Assembly: GCF_001438655.1 (NCBI RefSeq)
Contig: NZ_JQBR01000001.1
Span: 186,001-250,000 of the forward strand
Origin: Pediococcus cellicola
GTDB lineage: Bacteria; Bacillota; Bacilli; Lactobacillales; Lactobacillaceae
DNA length: 64,000 nt
Direction: 5' to 3'
Under the pieces are notes generated by a model. That model ran no database searches, was not told the DNA's origin, and was given only the letters and a program-made list of their open reading frames with translations. The first letter of the stretch is position 1, and the number at the start of each line of letters is the position of its first letter. The position numbers and the translations under genes are program-made. Shown here in pieces: positions 19,081 through 28,684 of this stretch.

Positions 19081-20157
19081 TTGATTACGGTGAAAGCACC
19101 TGGAAAACTTTATATCGCGGGAGAATACGCGGTTGTTGAATCCGGATATCCGGCCATCATTGTGGCCTTAAATCAATTCGTAACAGCTTCAATTGAAAAA
19201 ACAGAAAACATTGGTCAAATTGTTTCTGAACAATACCATGAAAACTCAATTTATTGGCGTCGTCAGGGATCTAAAATGGTTTTTGATAACCGTGATAATC
19301 CTTTCCACTATATTCTTTCCGCAATCAATCTTACGGAAGAATATGCAAGCAATCTAAACAAGGAACTTGGTCTATACAATCTATATATCAATAGCGACTT
19401 GGATAGTTCGGATGGTAAGAAATATGGCCTTGGTAGTTCTGCAGCAGTAACGGTAGCTACCATCAAGGCGTTAGCTAAATTTTATCATCTGCCCTTAACC
19501 AAAGACAGCTTATTTAAATTAGCAGCTATTGCTCATTTTGACGTTCAAGGGAATGGTTCGCTTGGTGACATTGCTGCCAGTGTTTATGGCGGGTGGATTG
19601 CCTATCATTCTTTTAATCGTGAGTGGTTATCTGCTCAAAGACGTCAAACAAGTTTAATGGACCTCTTAAACAAACCGTGGCCAGGGCTAGATATTGAACT
19701 CTTAGACCCACCAGCAGAATTAAAGTTAATGATTGGCTGGACAGGATCCCCTGCTTCAACCTCGCACCTCGTTGATAAAGTGGCTTTGGGAAAGGTTAAA
19801 GATCAGCAAGAATACCAAGTATTTTTAAAAGAAAGCAAAGCTTGTCTTAAAGAAATGATTCGTGGTTTTCATGATCAATCCATTAAAGTTATCCAACATC
19901 AATTACGTGTAAATCGAAAAATTTTAAAGAAATTAAGCAACTTTAGTCATGTCTCAATCGAAACCTCAACATTACAAGAAATGATTAACGACGCCGAACA
20001 AGCCGGCGGCGCTGCAAAAAGCTCTGGTGCTGGTGGTGGTGATTGCGGAATCGTGCTTATTGATAAAAAATTATCGACGCGTGAGTTACTTAAAAATTGG
20101 CAAATCAAAGGAATTAAACAATTGAATTTCAACGTGCATAATGTCACCGAACTTTAG
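19081..20157 (+). CDS. mvaK2: Phosphomevalonate kinase
   Basis: 358 aa GHMP kinase making mevalonate diphosphate. The APGKLYIAGEYAVVE opening, KYGLGSSAAVTVATIKAL and the C-terminal AAKSSGAGGGDCG motif identify the type. The start is TTG at 19081, nine bases behind GAAGGGA, giving MITVKAPGKLY as in relatives. A frame open from a TTG at 19063 would place that ribosome site inside the gene. It sits 34 nt after mvaD. Confidence 0.94.
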   Translation: MITVKAPGKLYIAGEYAVVESGYPAIIVALNQFVTASIEKTENIGQIVSEQYHENSIYWRRQGSKMVFDNRDNPFHYILSAINLTEEYASNLNKELGLYNLYINSDLDSSDGKKYGLGSSAAVTVATIKALAKFYHLPLTKDSLFKLAAIAHFDVQGNGSLGDIAASVYGGWIAYHSFNREWLSAQRRQTSLMDLLNKPWPGLDIELLDPPAELKLMIGWTGSPASTSHLVDKVALGKVKDQQEYQVFLKESKACLKEMIRGFHDQSIKVIQHQLRVNRKILKKLSNFSHVSIETSTLQEMINDAEQAGGAAKSSGAGGGDCGIVLIDKKLSTRELLKNWQIKGIKQLNFNVHNVTEL

Positions 20158-20168
20158 GAGAATGATTC

Positions 20169-21209
20169 ATGAAAGATATTCAGTCGCATCGAAAAGATGA
20201 ACATGTCTCGCTTGCAGAACATCTTTACCAACCTCAAGCACACGCTGGTTTTGAACATATTCGGCTAATACCAAATAGTTTGCCAGAAATTAGCCAGAAG
20301 CAGATAAATTTAAACAGTACTATCGGGGGAATCGTAACAGATTACCCTTTTTATATTGAAGCCATGACAGGTGGTAGTGCTTATACAGCCAAACTTAACC
20401 AAAGCCTAGCTAGGATTGCAAAAGCTACCCACCTCCCAATGGCTGTTGGCTCTCAAAGTGTCGCACTTAAGCGTCCGGATCTTGAAGCCAGCTTTAACAT
20501 TGTGCGAAAAACTAATCCAACGGGCATTTTACTTGCTAACATTGGTGCAAATCATTCAGCTAAAGACGCTCAAAAGGCAATTGACATGATCGATGCCAAT
20601 CTATTGGAAGTGCATATCAATGTAGCACAGGAGCTCATTATGCCCGAAGGTGATCGTCAATTTAACTGGTTAACTCATATCCAAGAAATTGTTCAAAATG
20701 TCTCCGTTCCTGTGATCGTCAAAGAGGTTGGCTTTGGAATGACTTATGAAACGATGTTAAAGCTCAAAGAGATTGGCGTCAAAAATATTAATGTCGCTGG
20801 ATACGGTGGTACCAACTTTGCCAAAATCGAAAATGAACGGCGGCATGATCACGCTTATGATCAGTTATATGACTATGGATTAACGACTGTTGAATCCCTT
20901 TTAGAATCACGACCCTTGCAACATCAAGTAGCTATTATTGCTGACGGCGGAATCCGAACGCCTTTAGATATGGTTAAAAGCTTAGCACTCGGTGCGAATA
21001 TGGTGGGCGTAGCGGGTCATATTCTTCACACGCTCTTACGTTTGGGAGAGACAGAGACCATTAACCTTCTCTCTGCTTGGCAAACACAGCTCGCTGATTT
21101 ATTCACTCTCCAAGGTGCGCGTGACATTAAAGCTTTATCTGCCAAAAACATTTTATTAGATAGCGAGTTGTCCTCCTATTGTCAACAACGCCATATTCAA
21201 TTTCCATAG
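20169..21209 (+). CDS. fni: Type 2 isopentenyl-diphosphate delta-isomerase (FMN-dependent)
   Basis: 346 aa TIM-barrel flavoenzyme that interconverts IPP and DMAPP. Motifs include RKDEHVSLA at the start, YIEAMTGGS, LLEVHINVAQE with the QE pair, and the FMN phosphate-binding ADGGIRTPLDMVKSLALGAN. It has AGGAG just before the ATG and ends in a long terminator, closing the mevalonate operon. No HMG-CoA synthase or reductase is in the window. Confidence 0.96.
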   Translation: MKDIQSHRKDEHVSLAEHLYQPQAHAGFEHIRLIPNSLPEISQKQINLNSTIGGIVTDYPFYIEAMTGGSAYTAKLNQSLARIAKATHLPMAVGSQSVALKRPDLEASFNIVRKTNPTGILLANIGANHSAKDAQKAIDMIDANLLEVHINVAQELIMPEGDRQFNWLTHIQEIVQNVSVPVIVKEVGFGMTYETMLKLKEIGVKNINVAGYGGTNFAKIENERRHDHAYDQLYDYGLTTVESLLESRPLQHQVAIIADGGIRTPLDMVKSLALGANMVGVAGHILHTLLRLGETETINLLSAWQTQLADLFTLQGARDIKALSAKNILLDSELSSYCQQRHIQFP

Positions 21210-21255
21210 AAAAGAAAACGGAAAAAGGTATTTTGCCTTCGCCGATTTCAACTGT

Positions 21256-21308
21256 ATAAAATAAAGAAACAGGCTGAGAAATTTTTCCAGCCTGTTTCTT
21301 TATTTTAT
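21256..21308 (+). terminator. Very long terminator after the mevalonate operon
   Basis: A perfect 21-bp stem (arms 21256-21276 and 21288-21308; core AAAGAAACAGGCTG / CAGCCTGTTTCTTT) with an 11-nt loop. The distal part of the stem is an A/T run, so it can act as terminator in both directions. Confidence 0.92.
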
Positions 21309-21334
21309 ATAAGTACTTACAAAGATGTTTTACT

Positions 21335-21360
21335 CATGACGCTATTTAAAAAGCGTCATG
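21335..21360 (-). other. Hairpin over the stop codon of the rRNA methyltransferase
   Basis: CATGACGCT (21335-21343) and AGCGTCATG (21352-21360) form a perfect 9-bp stem with an 8-nt loop that contains the TAA stop at 21346-21348. There is no U-tract, so it is not a standard terminator. It may protect the 3' end or stop antisense read-through. Confidence 0.5.
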
Positions 21361-22740
21361 TTTAATTTCAAATCTGAATTTTTTAGGATAGAAGTTCTTA
21401 ACTACGCCATTCACCACTTTGCCAAACCCAATCGTTAAGTTTTGATAACACAACACATGCCAACCGCTTTTGACTTCGGTCACCATAAATGTGTCTCCAT
21501 GAACATATTTCTCCCACTGGGCAATGGTCACTGCCACTGGATCAATAAAATCCTGTGGTTGCTCAGCTAACGCAAGTGGCAGTGCTGGCTCAAAACGATT
21601 TTTCTTAAAAACACCTAGATTGACTCCAGGTCTTACAACCTGTAAGTCATCTAAATTAGGTAATTCTACTGGCATGGCATAAAGATAATCCCCAAATGCT
21701 AAAAGCCGTGAATCTGGAACAGGGCTAATTAATAATTGGTCGGCAATTTTATGCCAATCTTGTTTTTGCTGTTTTGTGACGTTAGTTTTTTGTGTCTTAG
21801 ACAACTTATGTGTAGATACTTGACCTTGCTTCTTTAACTGCGCAATAAAATGCCCTTCTCCACGCATTTTATGTGGAAAAATACGGAGTGTTTCTGCTAG
21901 TTGCGGATTTCCATCCGCCCATTCTGGTCGCCCGTTATCCATACCTGCATATTTCTTAATTGGCAGGATCTGTAAATCAGCATAGTTTTTTAATAGCCAA
22001 GCAATATTTTGTTCATCTTCTTCTGGGGCAAATGTACAAGTTGAATAAATCAAACGACCACCCGGTGCCAGCATCTTAAGGGCACTGGCTAAAATCTTTT
22101 TTTGTCTATTTGCACATGATGCTGGGTAATCCGACGTCCAATATTGAACTGCCTCGTGATCTTTACGAAACATTCCCTCTCCAGAGCACGGTGCGTCAAC
22201 GACCACCACGTCAAAAAACTCTGGAAAATGATGTTCTAAAGTCTCGGGTGATTCATTCGTTACAATTGTATTTTTTAAGCCAAATCGTTCCACATTTTCA
22301 GCCAAAATATCGGCTCGTTTACGATTAATCTCGTTTGAGACGAGTAACCCCTCTTGCGCCATAAAACTAGCTAGATGTGTCGTTTTTCCACCTGGAGCTG
22401 CACATAAGTCTAATACACGCTCCCCAGGCTTAGGATGGGCAACTTCACCTACGTACATCGCACTAGGCTCCTGACTGTAAATAAGGCCGCTTTGATGATC
22501 TACAGTTTTACCACTCACGGAACCATAATAACCAAATTCACTATAGGAGACTGGATCACTAATGGCATGCACTAGTGGTTGTTTTTGGGCTTTTAACGGA
22601 TTCACCCGAAACCCCTTAGCTGGTCCTTCGTTAAATGATTCTAAGAACTCAGGGGCCTGTTGCCCCAGTAATTTTGTATACTTTTCAATAAATGCTGCTG
22701 GTAACTGCATACTTTCACTCATTTCTAAATTTAATAGCAT
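21346..22740 (-). CDS. RsmF/YebU-type rRNA cytosine C5-methyltransferase
   Basis: 464 aa. The NOL1/NOP2/Sun catalytic core has ERVLDLCAAPGGKTTHLA (SAM motif I), VVVDAPCSGEGMFRKD with the release Cys and YSTCTFAPEEDEQ with the nucleophile Cys. A C-terminal extension (about 300-464) resembles the RNA-binding part of RsmF and distinguishes it from RsmB at 50612. The start is uncertain: AGAGGG directly abuts the ATG at 22740, so the ATGs at 22722 or 22710 (giving MQLPAAFIEKY) may be used. Confidence 0.88.
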   Translation of the reverse strand: MLLNLEMSESMQLPAAFIEKYTKLLGQQAPEFLESFNEGPAKGFRVNPLKAQKQPLVHAISDPVSYSEFGYYGSVSGKTVDHQSGLIYSQEPSAMYVGEVAHPKPGERVLDLCAAPGGKTTHLASFMAQEGLLVSNEINRKRADILAENVERFGLKNTIVTNESPETLEHHFPEFFDVVVVDAPCSGEGMFRKDHEAVQYWTSDYPASCANRQKKILASALKMLAPGGRLIYSTCTFAPEEDEQNIAWLLKNYADLQILPIKKYAGMDNGRPEWADGNPQLAETLRIFPHKMRGEGHFIAQLKKQGQVSTHKLSKTQKTNVTKQQKQDWHKIADQLLISPVPDSRLLAFGDYLYAMPVELPNLDDLQVVRPGVNLGVFKKNRFEPALPLALAEQPQDFIDPVAVTIAQWEKYVHGDTFMVTEVKSGWHVLCYQNLTIGFGKVVNGVVKNFYPKKFRFEIKHDAF

Positions 22741-22812
22741 CCCTCTTGAAATTATGTTAACTTAGTTTAAGATACTTTACTTTCTATTATAAAGCTTATT
22801 GGAGTGAATAAC

Positions 22813-23625
22813 ATGTCTCAAAAACTAATCACTATTGATCTTGATGGCACGACTTTAAACAATCAAAACAAAGTCTCCCAAAAGACAGTGGCTGTCATTA
22901 AAGCCGCTGGTGCTGCTGGTCATATCGTCAGTATTGTGACCGGTCGGCCCTACCGCATCTCAGCTGCCATTTATGATCAACTCCAACTAAAAACACCGTT
23001 AGCCAATTTTAATGGTGCCTTAACTCACATTCCCCATCAACATTGGTCTGGTGAATACAAACGAACCATTAATAAGGCTATTGTCCTAGATATGCTGGAG
23101 AATCAACAAAAATTGCAACTCAAAATGATTGCAGCCGAAGGTAAGCACACCTATCTAGCCAATCATTTACCACCCGCTGATTTAAATTTTTTTCCAGCAA
23201 CCTTAAGGGAGGATCAGTTACTTTCTAAATCTTCTCTTGTTCACAATCCGACTTCCTTAATTCTTTTCGTGGCACCTCATCAAGAACAAGTCGTTCGCAA
23301 TACGGTATTGCACCACTATGGCCAACAAGTGGATGTAGGTGTCTGGGGCGGACCCAATAGCGTTTTAGAAATTGTTTCTAAGGGAATTCAAAAGGCCAAA
23401 GCCGTCGCTTATATTGCCAAACAGTATCACATTGACCGACGTAACATCATCGCCTTTGGTGACGAACACAATGATGCTGAAATGTTAGAATATGCTGGCC
23501 GTGGCGTGGCTATGCAAAATGCAACCCCTACGATTAAAAGTATCGCTAACGATGTGACTGAATTTGACAACGACCACGATGGTTTAGCCAAATATCTTGA
23601 ATCCTATTTACAATTAGCTAAGTAA
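22813..23625 (+). CDS. Cof-type HAD-IIB sugar-phosphate phosphatase
   Basis: 270 aa. The HAD nucleophile motif ITIDLDGTTLN is at residues 6-16 and the metal-binding motif IAFGDEHNDAEML near 215. The Cof-type C2B cap lies between. Relatives hydrolyse sugar phosphates, FMN or similar; the substrate is not readable. The ATG at 22813 follows GGAGTG at six bases; an in-frame GTG at 22804 is part of that ribosome site. It is a single-gene unit between divergent rRNA methyltransferase and a terminator. Confidence 0.88.
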   Translation: MSQKLITIDLDGTTLNNQNKVSQKTVAVIKAAGAAGHIVSIVTGRPYRISAAIYDQLQLKTPLANFNGALTHIPHQHWSGEYKRTINKAIVLDMLENQQKLQLKMIAAEGKHTYLANHLPPADLNFFPATLREDQLLSKSSLVHNPTSLILFVAPHQEQVVRNTVLHHYGQQVDVGVWGGPNSVLEIVSKGIQKAKAVAYIAKQYHIDRRNIIAFGDEHNDAEMLEYAGRGVAMQNATPTIKSIANDVTEFDNDHDGLAKYLESYLQLAK

Positions 23626-23683
23626 AAATGGAATCCATGCAAAAGCCTAACTCAGTGGCTTTTGTGCCCGGATTCCATTTTTT
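23624..23683. terminator. Terminator after the HAD phosphatase
   Basis: AAAAATGGAATCC pairs with GGATTCCATTTTT, enclosing an inner stem CAAAAGCC/GGCTTTTG. The A and T runs at both ends suit bidirectional use for the converging HAD phosphatase and tautomerase genes. Confidence 0.88.
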
Positions 23684-23696
23684 ATGACCTAAAAAA

Positions 23697-23885
23697 CTAC
23701 TTTTGATCACTTCTCAAAACACCACCGTCGCTATAACGATCGGGACGCATTTCGTTTAACACAATGTGGATATGTTCAGCCGGAGCACCGGTATTCTTAG
23801 AAACCGCATTGGTAACATCTTTCACTAATTGACGTAATTGATCGGTCGACCGTCCTTCAATAAGATCGATGTGAACTAAAGGCAT
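23697..23885 (-). CDS. 4-oxalocrotonate tautomerase family protein
   Basis: 62 aa. The start at 23885 puts Pro directly after Met ([13 protein letters not shown]), as needed for the catalytic N-terminal proline, and GAGGAGG lies eight bases upstream. A longer frame to 23942 would bury the proline and is rejected. Family residues such as [12 protein letters not shown] near the C-terminus match the XylH/DmpI-like small tautomerases. The physiological substrate in lactic acid bacteria is unknown. Confidence 0.9.
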   Translation of the reverse strand: MPLVHIDLIEGRSTDQLRQLVKDVTNAVSKNTGAPAEHIHIVLNEMRPDRYSDGGVLRSDQK

Positions 23886-24001
23886 ATCAAATTCCTCCTC
23901 AATATTTCTTCTTATTATCGCAAGGATTAGCAAAAAATTCAAATCAAACTTATGCTAGAATGTAAACTGTATATATATTCATTTTTAAAGGAGAAGCTTT
24001 T

Positions 24002-25432
24002 ATGACAAATCTAGCGAATAATTATTCAGCTTGTACAAGTTTTTTGGCTGGCCGCTTAGCTACTGCTGACGGTTCAACCTTAATTGGCCGCAATGAGGAT
24101 TCCCGTTCAGCTTGGCCAAAACACTTTGTGGTTCATCCACATCGTGAATTTTCAGAAACTCAAATATTCAAATCAACGGATAATGGATTTACACTCAATT
24201 TACCCAAAGTTGCTGCTAAATATACCGCAACACCAGAGTGGACTGACAAATACGGTCTTTTTGAAGAGGAAGGTATTAACGAGTACGGTGTAGCTATGAG
24301 TGCCACCGAGAGCGCCTATACCAACAATCGCGCATTAGGGGCTGACCCCCTAGTTGCAGATGGCATTGGTGAAGAAGCCATGGTAACGGTCACTTTGCCT
24401 TACGTGAAGTCCGCTCGCGAAGGGGTGAGCTACCTAGGATCAATTATTGAAAAATATGGGACCTCAGAGACCAATGGCATCCTTTTCTCTGACGTAAATG
24501 AAGTTTGGTATATGGAAACAGCTGCTGGTCATCAATGGGTAGCACAACGTATTCCTGATGACGCCTACGCGGTTGTCGCAAATCAGCTATCCATTCAAGA
24601 AATTGATTTTAATGATGCTGATAATTTCATGGTTGTCGCTGGTCTGCAAGATTTCGTTAACCAAAACCACTTGAACTCTAAACGAGATACATTCAACTTC
24701 CGTGAAATCTTTGGAACGAACGACTTATCAGATGAATTCTACAACAATCCTCGTGTGTGGTATGGTCAAAAATTACTCAATCCGAGTATTGACCAACAGC
24801 CACAAAGTCAACACTTGCCTTTTATTAGACGGGCAGAAAAGCTCATTCAAGTTGATGATGTGAAGCAAATCTTGAGCTCCCATTTCCAGGGGACACCCTT
24901 TGATCCCATCGGTATTGGTTCGAAAAGTGACAAGACACGCTATCGACCAATCAGTTTGGCTAAAACCCAGGAGTCACACATCCTACAAATACGTCCTAAT
25001 CTGCCAACTGCTATCGCCGGTATCCACTGGTTGGCAATGGGAGTCGCTGCTCAAAGCATATACATTCCGTTTTATGCGGGTATAAAAGATACACCAGCCA
25101 GTTATAAAAAGGGAATATCTACTTATCAACCTGATTCGGCCTACTGGATTTACAAACAAGCGGGAACATTGGTTGATGCACATTACTTAGAATTTGGACC
25201 CTTGCTAGAAGATGTCCAGGACAAAACCAATCAACAACTGATCCAAAACTTACATGTGAGTGACAAAATGGCTTTAACTTTGGGTGATAAAGCCTTAGAA
25301 AATTATCTAACCAGTCAAAGTAATCAAAATGCAGCTTTGGGACTGCAAGCTATGCAAAAATTGATAGCTGAATTAATTACTAAAATGACAGATATGTCTC
25401 CGTTAAACTTTAAGCAAGACATGAACTTATAA
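24002..25432 (+). CDS. C69-family dipeptidase (PepD type)
   Basis: 476 aa Ntn-hydrolase. The catalytic Cys is in SACTSFLAGRLATADGS (residue 11), exposed after N-terminal processing, and GSTLIGRNEDS follows, the hallmark of peptidase U34/C69. Such enzymes cleave a broad range of dipeptides in the cytoplasm of lactobacilli. AAAGGAG precedes the ATG. The permease gene follows after 25 nt, suggesting a peptide/amino-acid utilisation operon. Confidence 0.92.
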   Translation: MTNLANNYSACTSFLAGRLATADGSTLIGRNEDSRSAWPKHFVVHPHREFSETQIFKSTDNGFTLNLPKVAAKYTATPEWTDKYGLFEEEGINEYGVAMSATESAYTNNRALGADPLVADGIGEEAMVTVTLPYVKSAREGVSYLGSIIEKYGTSETNGILFSDVNEVWYMETAAGHQWVAQRIPDDAYAVVANQLSIQEIDFNDADNFMVVAGLQDFVNQNHLNSKRDTFNFREIFGTNDLSDEFYNNPRVWYGQKLLNPSIDQQPQSQHLPFIRRAEKLIQVDDVKQILSSHFQGTPFDPIGIGSKSDKTRYRPISLAKTQESHILQIRPNLPTAIAGIHWLAMGVAAQSIYIPFYAGIKDTPASYKKGISTYQPDSAYWIYKQAGTLVDAHYLEFGPLLEDVQDKTNQQLIQNLHVSDKMALTLGDKALENYLTSQSNQNAALGLQAMQKLIAELITKMTDMSPLNFKQDMNL

Positions 25433-25457
25433 TTCAACAGATGAGGAAGTAAATATA

Positions 25458-26945
25458 ATGGAAAAAACAAAAAAGATCTCAGTTACGGGGTTAATACTGA
25501 TGATCTTCACATCAATTTTTGGATTTGCAAACACCACCGTTGCCTTTGATCAGATGGGATATGCAAGTATTATTTGGTACGTCATTGCCGCCTTTTTATT
25601 CTTTTTACCAAGTGGTTTAATGTTCGCCGAATACGGTTCTACTTTCAAAGATGCCAAGGGAGGCATTTATTCTTGGCTAGAACAGTCAATCGGAGAAAAA
25701 TTAGCGTTTATCGGCACTTTTATTTGGTTATCATCCTGGATTATCTGGATGGTATCCACTTCATCTAAAGTGTGGATACCCTTCTCAACCATTTTTGCAG
25801 GTCATGATGCCACACAGAATTGGCATCTATTTGGATTAAACGCTACACAAACCGTCGGCTTAATGGGTGTATTCTGGATTTTAGTGGTAACTTACTGTGC
25901 CACTCGAGGGATAACTTCAATAGCCAAAGTATCTTCAATTGGTGGAATTTTTGTGAGCTTACTGAACGTAGTCTTATTTATTGTTAGTCTAAGCATTCTT
26001 TTTTTAAACCATGGTCATCTTGCAGAACCTTTTAACGGGGTTAGCAGCCTCATAAACTCACCTAATCCAAGTTTCATGTCACCAATTGCCATGCTATCCT
26101 TTATTGTTTATGCGGTCTTTGCCTATGGTGGGATGGAATCCATGGGTGGTGTCACTGACAGTCTGAAGAAGCCTGAGAAAACATTTCCTCGCGGTATTAT
26201 TATTTCCACCATTATGATTGGCATCATGTATGCACTCTCGATTTTCTTATGGGGTATTTCAACTAACTGGCACCAAACATTATCTGGCCATAATGTAGAT
26301 CTCGGTAATATTACCTACGTAATGATGAACAATTTGGGATTTGTATTTGGCCACGCACTAGGATTGCAGACAACATCTGCCATCACTTTAGGCCACTGGT
26401 TTGCTCGTTTCGCAGGTCTTGGGATGTTCATGGCTTATTTAGGCTCATTTTTTGTATTAATTTACTCCCCATTGAAATCATTTATTCTGGGATCTCCCAA
26501 AAAGCTCTGGCCAGCCAAAGTCACCAAATTAAACAAGGCAGGTGTTCCCGCTTTTGCCATGTGGTGCCAAGCAGCCATTGTTGCAATTTTTGTTTTCTTC
26601 ATTTCATTCGGCGGTTCTGATGCTCAAAGCTTTTACACGATTTTAACAGATATGGCCAACATTTCGACTACTTTCCCTTACCTATTTTTGATTGGTGCCT
26701 TTCCATTCTTCAAGCGCCGTCAAGATCTGGATCGACCATTCGTTATTTACAAAACAAAATTTAGCGTGTATGCAACCACAATTCTGGTTTTACTTGTTTT
26801 GATTTTTGGTATTATTTTTACGGTAATTGAGCCCATCTTGGAACATGATTTGATTACTGCATTTTGGACAATCATTGGTCCGGTATTATTCGGAGCAATT
26901 GCTTGGTCATTTTATGCCGTTCATGAGAAAAAATCGAATCAATAA
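25458..26945 (+). CDS. APC-superfamily amino-acid permease, YjeM-like
   Basis: 495 aa with about 12 hydrophobic segments. The start MEKTKKISVTGLILMIFTSIFGFANT is like the glutamate/GABA antiporter group and the YjeM subfamily; GGMESMGGVTDSLKKPEKTFPRG is the typical loop. The substrate is not proven. It follows the dipeptidase closely and ends at a terminator, so uptake or exchange of amino acids released by that enzyme is a reasonable guess. Confidence 0.85.
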   Translation: MEKTKKISVTGLILMIFTSIFGFANTTVAFDQMGYASIIWYVIAAFLFFLPSGLMFAEYGSTFKDAKGGIYSWLEQSIGEKLAFIGTFIWLSSWIIWMVSTSSKVWIPFSTIFAGHDATQNWHLFGLNATQTVGLMGVFWILVVTYCATRGITSIAKVSSIGGIFVSLLNVVLFIVSLSILFLNHGHLAEPFNGVSSLINSPNPSFMSPIAMLSFIVYAVFAYGGMESMGGVTDSLKKPEKTFPRGIIISTIMIGIMYALSIFLWGISTNWHQTLSGHNVDLGNITYVMMNNLGFVFGHALGLQTTSAITLGHWFARFAGLGMFMAYLGSFFVLIYSPLKSFILGSPKKLWPAKVTKLNKAGVPAFAMWCQAAIVAIFVFFISFGGSDAQSFYTILTDMANISTTFPYLFLIGAFPFFKRRQDLDRPFVIYKTKFSVYATTILVLLVLIFGIIFTVIEPILEHDLITAFWTIIGPVLFGAIAWSFYAVHEKKSNQ

Positions 26946-26970
26946 CTAAAAAAAGCAAAAAGGTGTTTCC

Positions 26971-27012
26971 AAAAAAGGTGTTTCAATGTTTTTATCATTG
27001 AGACACCTTTTT
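26971..27012. terminator. Terminator after the permease gene
   Basis: AAAAAGGTGTTTCAATG pairs with CATTGAGACACCTTTTT (one wobble) around a short T-rich loop. The left arm is preceded by a near copy of itself (AAAAAGGTGTTTCC at 26957-26970), a small tandem duplication. Confidence 0.9.
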
Positions 27013-27072
27013 GAGTTAAAAGAATTCTTAATATCCTGACCTTTATAAAATAATGGGAAAACTAAATGTTCG

Positions 27073-27336
27073 TTAGTCGTCAAAACCGTTGAGGACCATT
27101 AACACAATGCCACCTCCGACAACTGCTAAAATTAGAATTCCCGCGAGCAAAAAGTTAAACAAAAAGCCTAAGCCACCACATAATAATAAAACAATAAAAA
27201 TCACGGGATGACGAAAACAAAATTTTATAAATCCCATTATGAGTTTAAAAAACAATACTATAAAAATAATTAGCCCCAAAACAACCGCAATTTTAGTATT
27301 TACCGCTGTACTAGCCGCCAAGATCAAACTATTCAT
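27073..27336 (-). CDS. Small membrane protein of unknown function
   Basis: 87 aa and very hydrophobic: roughly three membrane segments (about 15-35, 42-60 and 62-82) joined by short basic loops, with an acidic end GFDD. I recognise no family. The ATG at 27336 is preceded by GAGGATG. It lies 27 nt behind the matrixin-type protease gene on the same strand, so it may be part of the same transcript. Confidence 0.68.
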   Translation of the reverse strand: MNSLILAASTAVNTKIAVVLGLIIFIVLFFKLIMGFIKFCFRHPVIFIVLLLCGGLGFLFNFLLAGILILAVVGGGIVLMVLNGFDD

Positions 27337-27363
27337 GTACGTGACATCCTCTTCTAATTTAAA

Positions 27364-28077
27364 TTATGAATAAAGTTGCTGTAAAGCTGCTAAATCTGCC
27401 TGAGAAAGTGCGGTTCTTCCTTGATCAACTGGATACATAACTGAATGACGATCCGTACTATGATCTAAACCTAATGCATGACCTAACTCATGCATAGCCA
27501 CTGAAAGTCGCACAGATTGAACGTAATGAACATTCAGACTTGCTTTAGCATGGTTTACAGTGTAGGCATCCCAGCCGGTTTGCTGAATAATGACTGGTCC
27601 ACCAACACCTAGTTCAATTACCCCTGCTTGACCTTTTTGGGCGGTATCGTAAATCGAGAATACGATCTGGTTTTGTTTTTGTGTGCCAGTTCCCGCCACC
27701 AATTTCACAATTTTAGTCGCATTATAAGCTTTCACAGCGGACAAGAATTCACGTCTTACCTTTTCCGGCGTTCCACTTGCAAATCGATAATAGTAAACAT
27801 TTTTGAGCGTTTTACCTTTCACATTGCTCTCTAATGGCGTTGCTTTTTCTCCACGAACATCTGACTGCTGTTTTTGGGATTGACTAGATTTAGAAGTTGG
27901 CACCGTTGTTTCATATCGGTCAGCCAAACTTGGTATTTTGAAATTTTTTACCACTTGACTCATTTGTTGCTGCGTTTTTGTGATAATCCTTTCGGCCACT
28001 TGTTGCACATTAGAGCTAGTTAATAAAAACAGGACTAAAGCGACGATAACTAACCAGCCCACTCTTTTTGGTTTCAA
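27364..28077 (-). CDS. Matrixin-family zinc metalloprotease, membrane-anchored or secreted
   Basis: 237 aa. An N-terminal signal-anchor (about 7-22, WLVIVALVLFLL) precedes a linker of about 80 residues and a C-terminal metzincin domain. The zinc site is HELGHALGLDH with the two motif His residues and Glu, followed by the Met-turn SVMYP. So the catalytic domain is outside the membrane. Start is TTG at 28077 behind GAAGGG. Substrates are unknown; lactobacilli often carry one such protein. It is followed by the small membrane protein. Confidence 0.86.
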   Translation of the reverse strand: MKPKRVGWLVIVALVLFLLTSSNVQQVAERIITKTQQQMSQVVKNFKIPSLADRYETTVPTSKSSQSQKQQSDVRGEKATPLESNVKGKTLKNVYYYRFASGTPEKVRREFLSAVKAYNATKIVKLVAGTGTQKQNQIVFSIYDTAQKGQAGVIELGVGGPVIIQQTGWDAYTVNHAKASLNVHYVQSVRLSVAMHELGHALGLDHSTDRHSVMYPVDQGRTALSQADLAALQQLYS

Positions 28078-28198
28078 GATCCTTTTCCCTTCTCTTAAAA
28101 GTCTACAAATCTGGTAGATCCTAGTATAAACTAGATCTCCTGATAATAATATTTTTAAATTAAATTCGCAAGATACTTAATTATTTGTTAATGTTTAT

Positions 28199-28237
28199 AA
28201 AAAAAGTAAGCAAAATCAAAAGTGATTTTGCTTACTT
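28199..28237 (-). terminator. Terminator after rplS
   Basis: A perfect 15-bp stem (AAGTAAGCAAAATCA / TGATTTTGCTTACTT) with a 4-nt loop is followed by seven T on the minus strand. It closes the rpsP-to-rplS operon. Confidence 0.93.
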
Positions 28238-28277
28238 GAATTTTTAACTTTGAAAGTTAATAATTTGGGCGGTTATC

Positions 28278-28625
28278 CTAACGACGATCTTCTTTAATAC
28301 GAGCAGCCTTACCATGTAAAGCACGTAAGTAATAAAGCTTAGAACGACGTACACGTCCATGACGAATAACGTCAATCTTAGCAACTCGTGGTGAGTGCAA
28401 TGGGAATGTACGTTCAACGCCGACGCCATTACTGATCTTACGAACAGTATAAGTTGCGCTAATACCAACGCCATGACGTTTAATTACAACGCCTTCAAAC
28501 AACTGAATACGTTCACGCGTGCCTTCAACAACACGGGCATGAACCCGAACTGTATCTCCAGCACGGAATTCAGGAATATCATCACGTAATTGTGATTCGG
28601 TAATTTTGTTAATTAATGGATTCAT
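28278..28625 (-). CDS. rplS: 50S ribosomal protein L19
   Basis: 115 aa, usual length. Recognised by [32 protein letters not shown] and the C-terminal [13 protein letters not shown]19 sits at the subunit interface. Its ATG at 28625 follows a GGAAGGA site. It is separated from trmD by a 128-nt structured leader. Confidence 0.98.
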   Translation of the reverse strand: MNPLINKITESQLRDDIPEFRAGDTVRVHARVVEGTRERIQLFEGVVIKRHGVGISATYTVRKISNGVGVERTFPLHSPRVAKIDVIRHGRVRRSKLYYLRALHGKAARIKEDRR

Positions 28626-28684
28626 AGAAAAATCCTTCCTTTCATCAACATTCTTAATCTTAATTGAACAGCGGAATATTGTTT

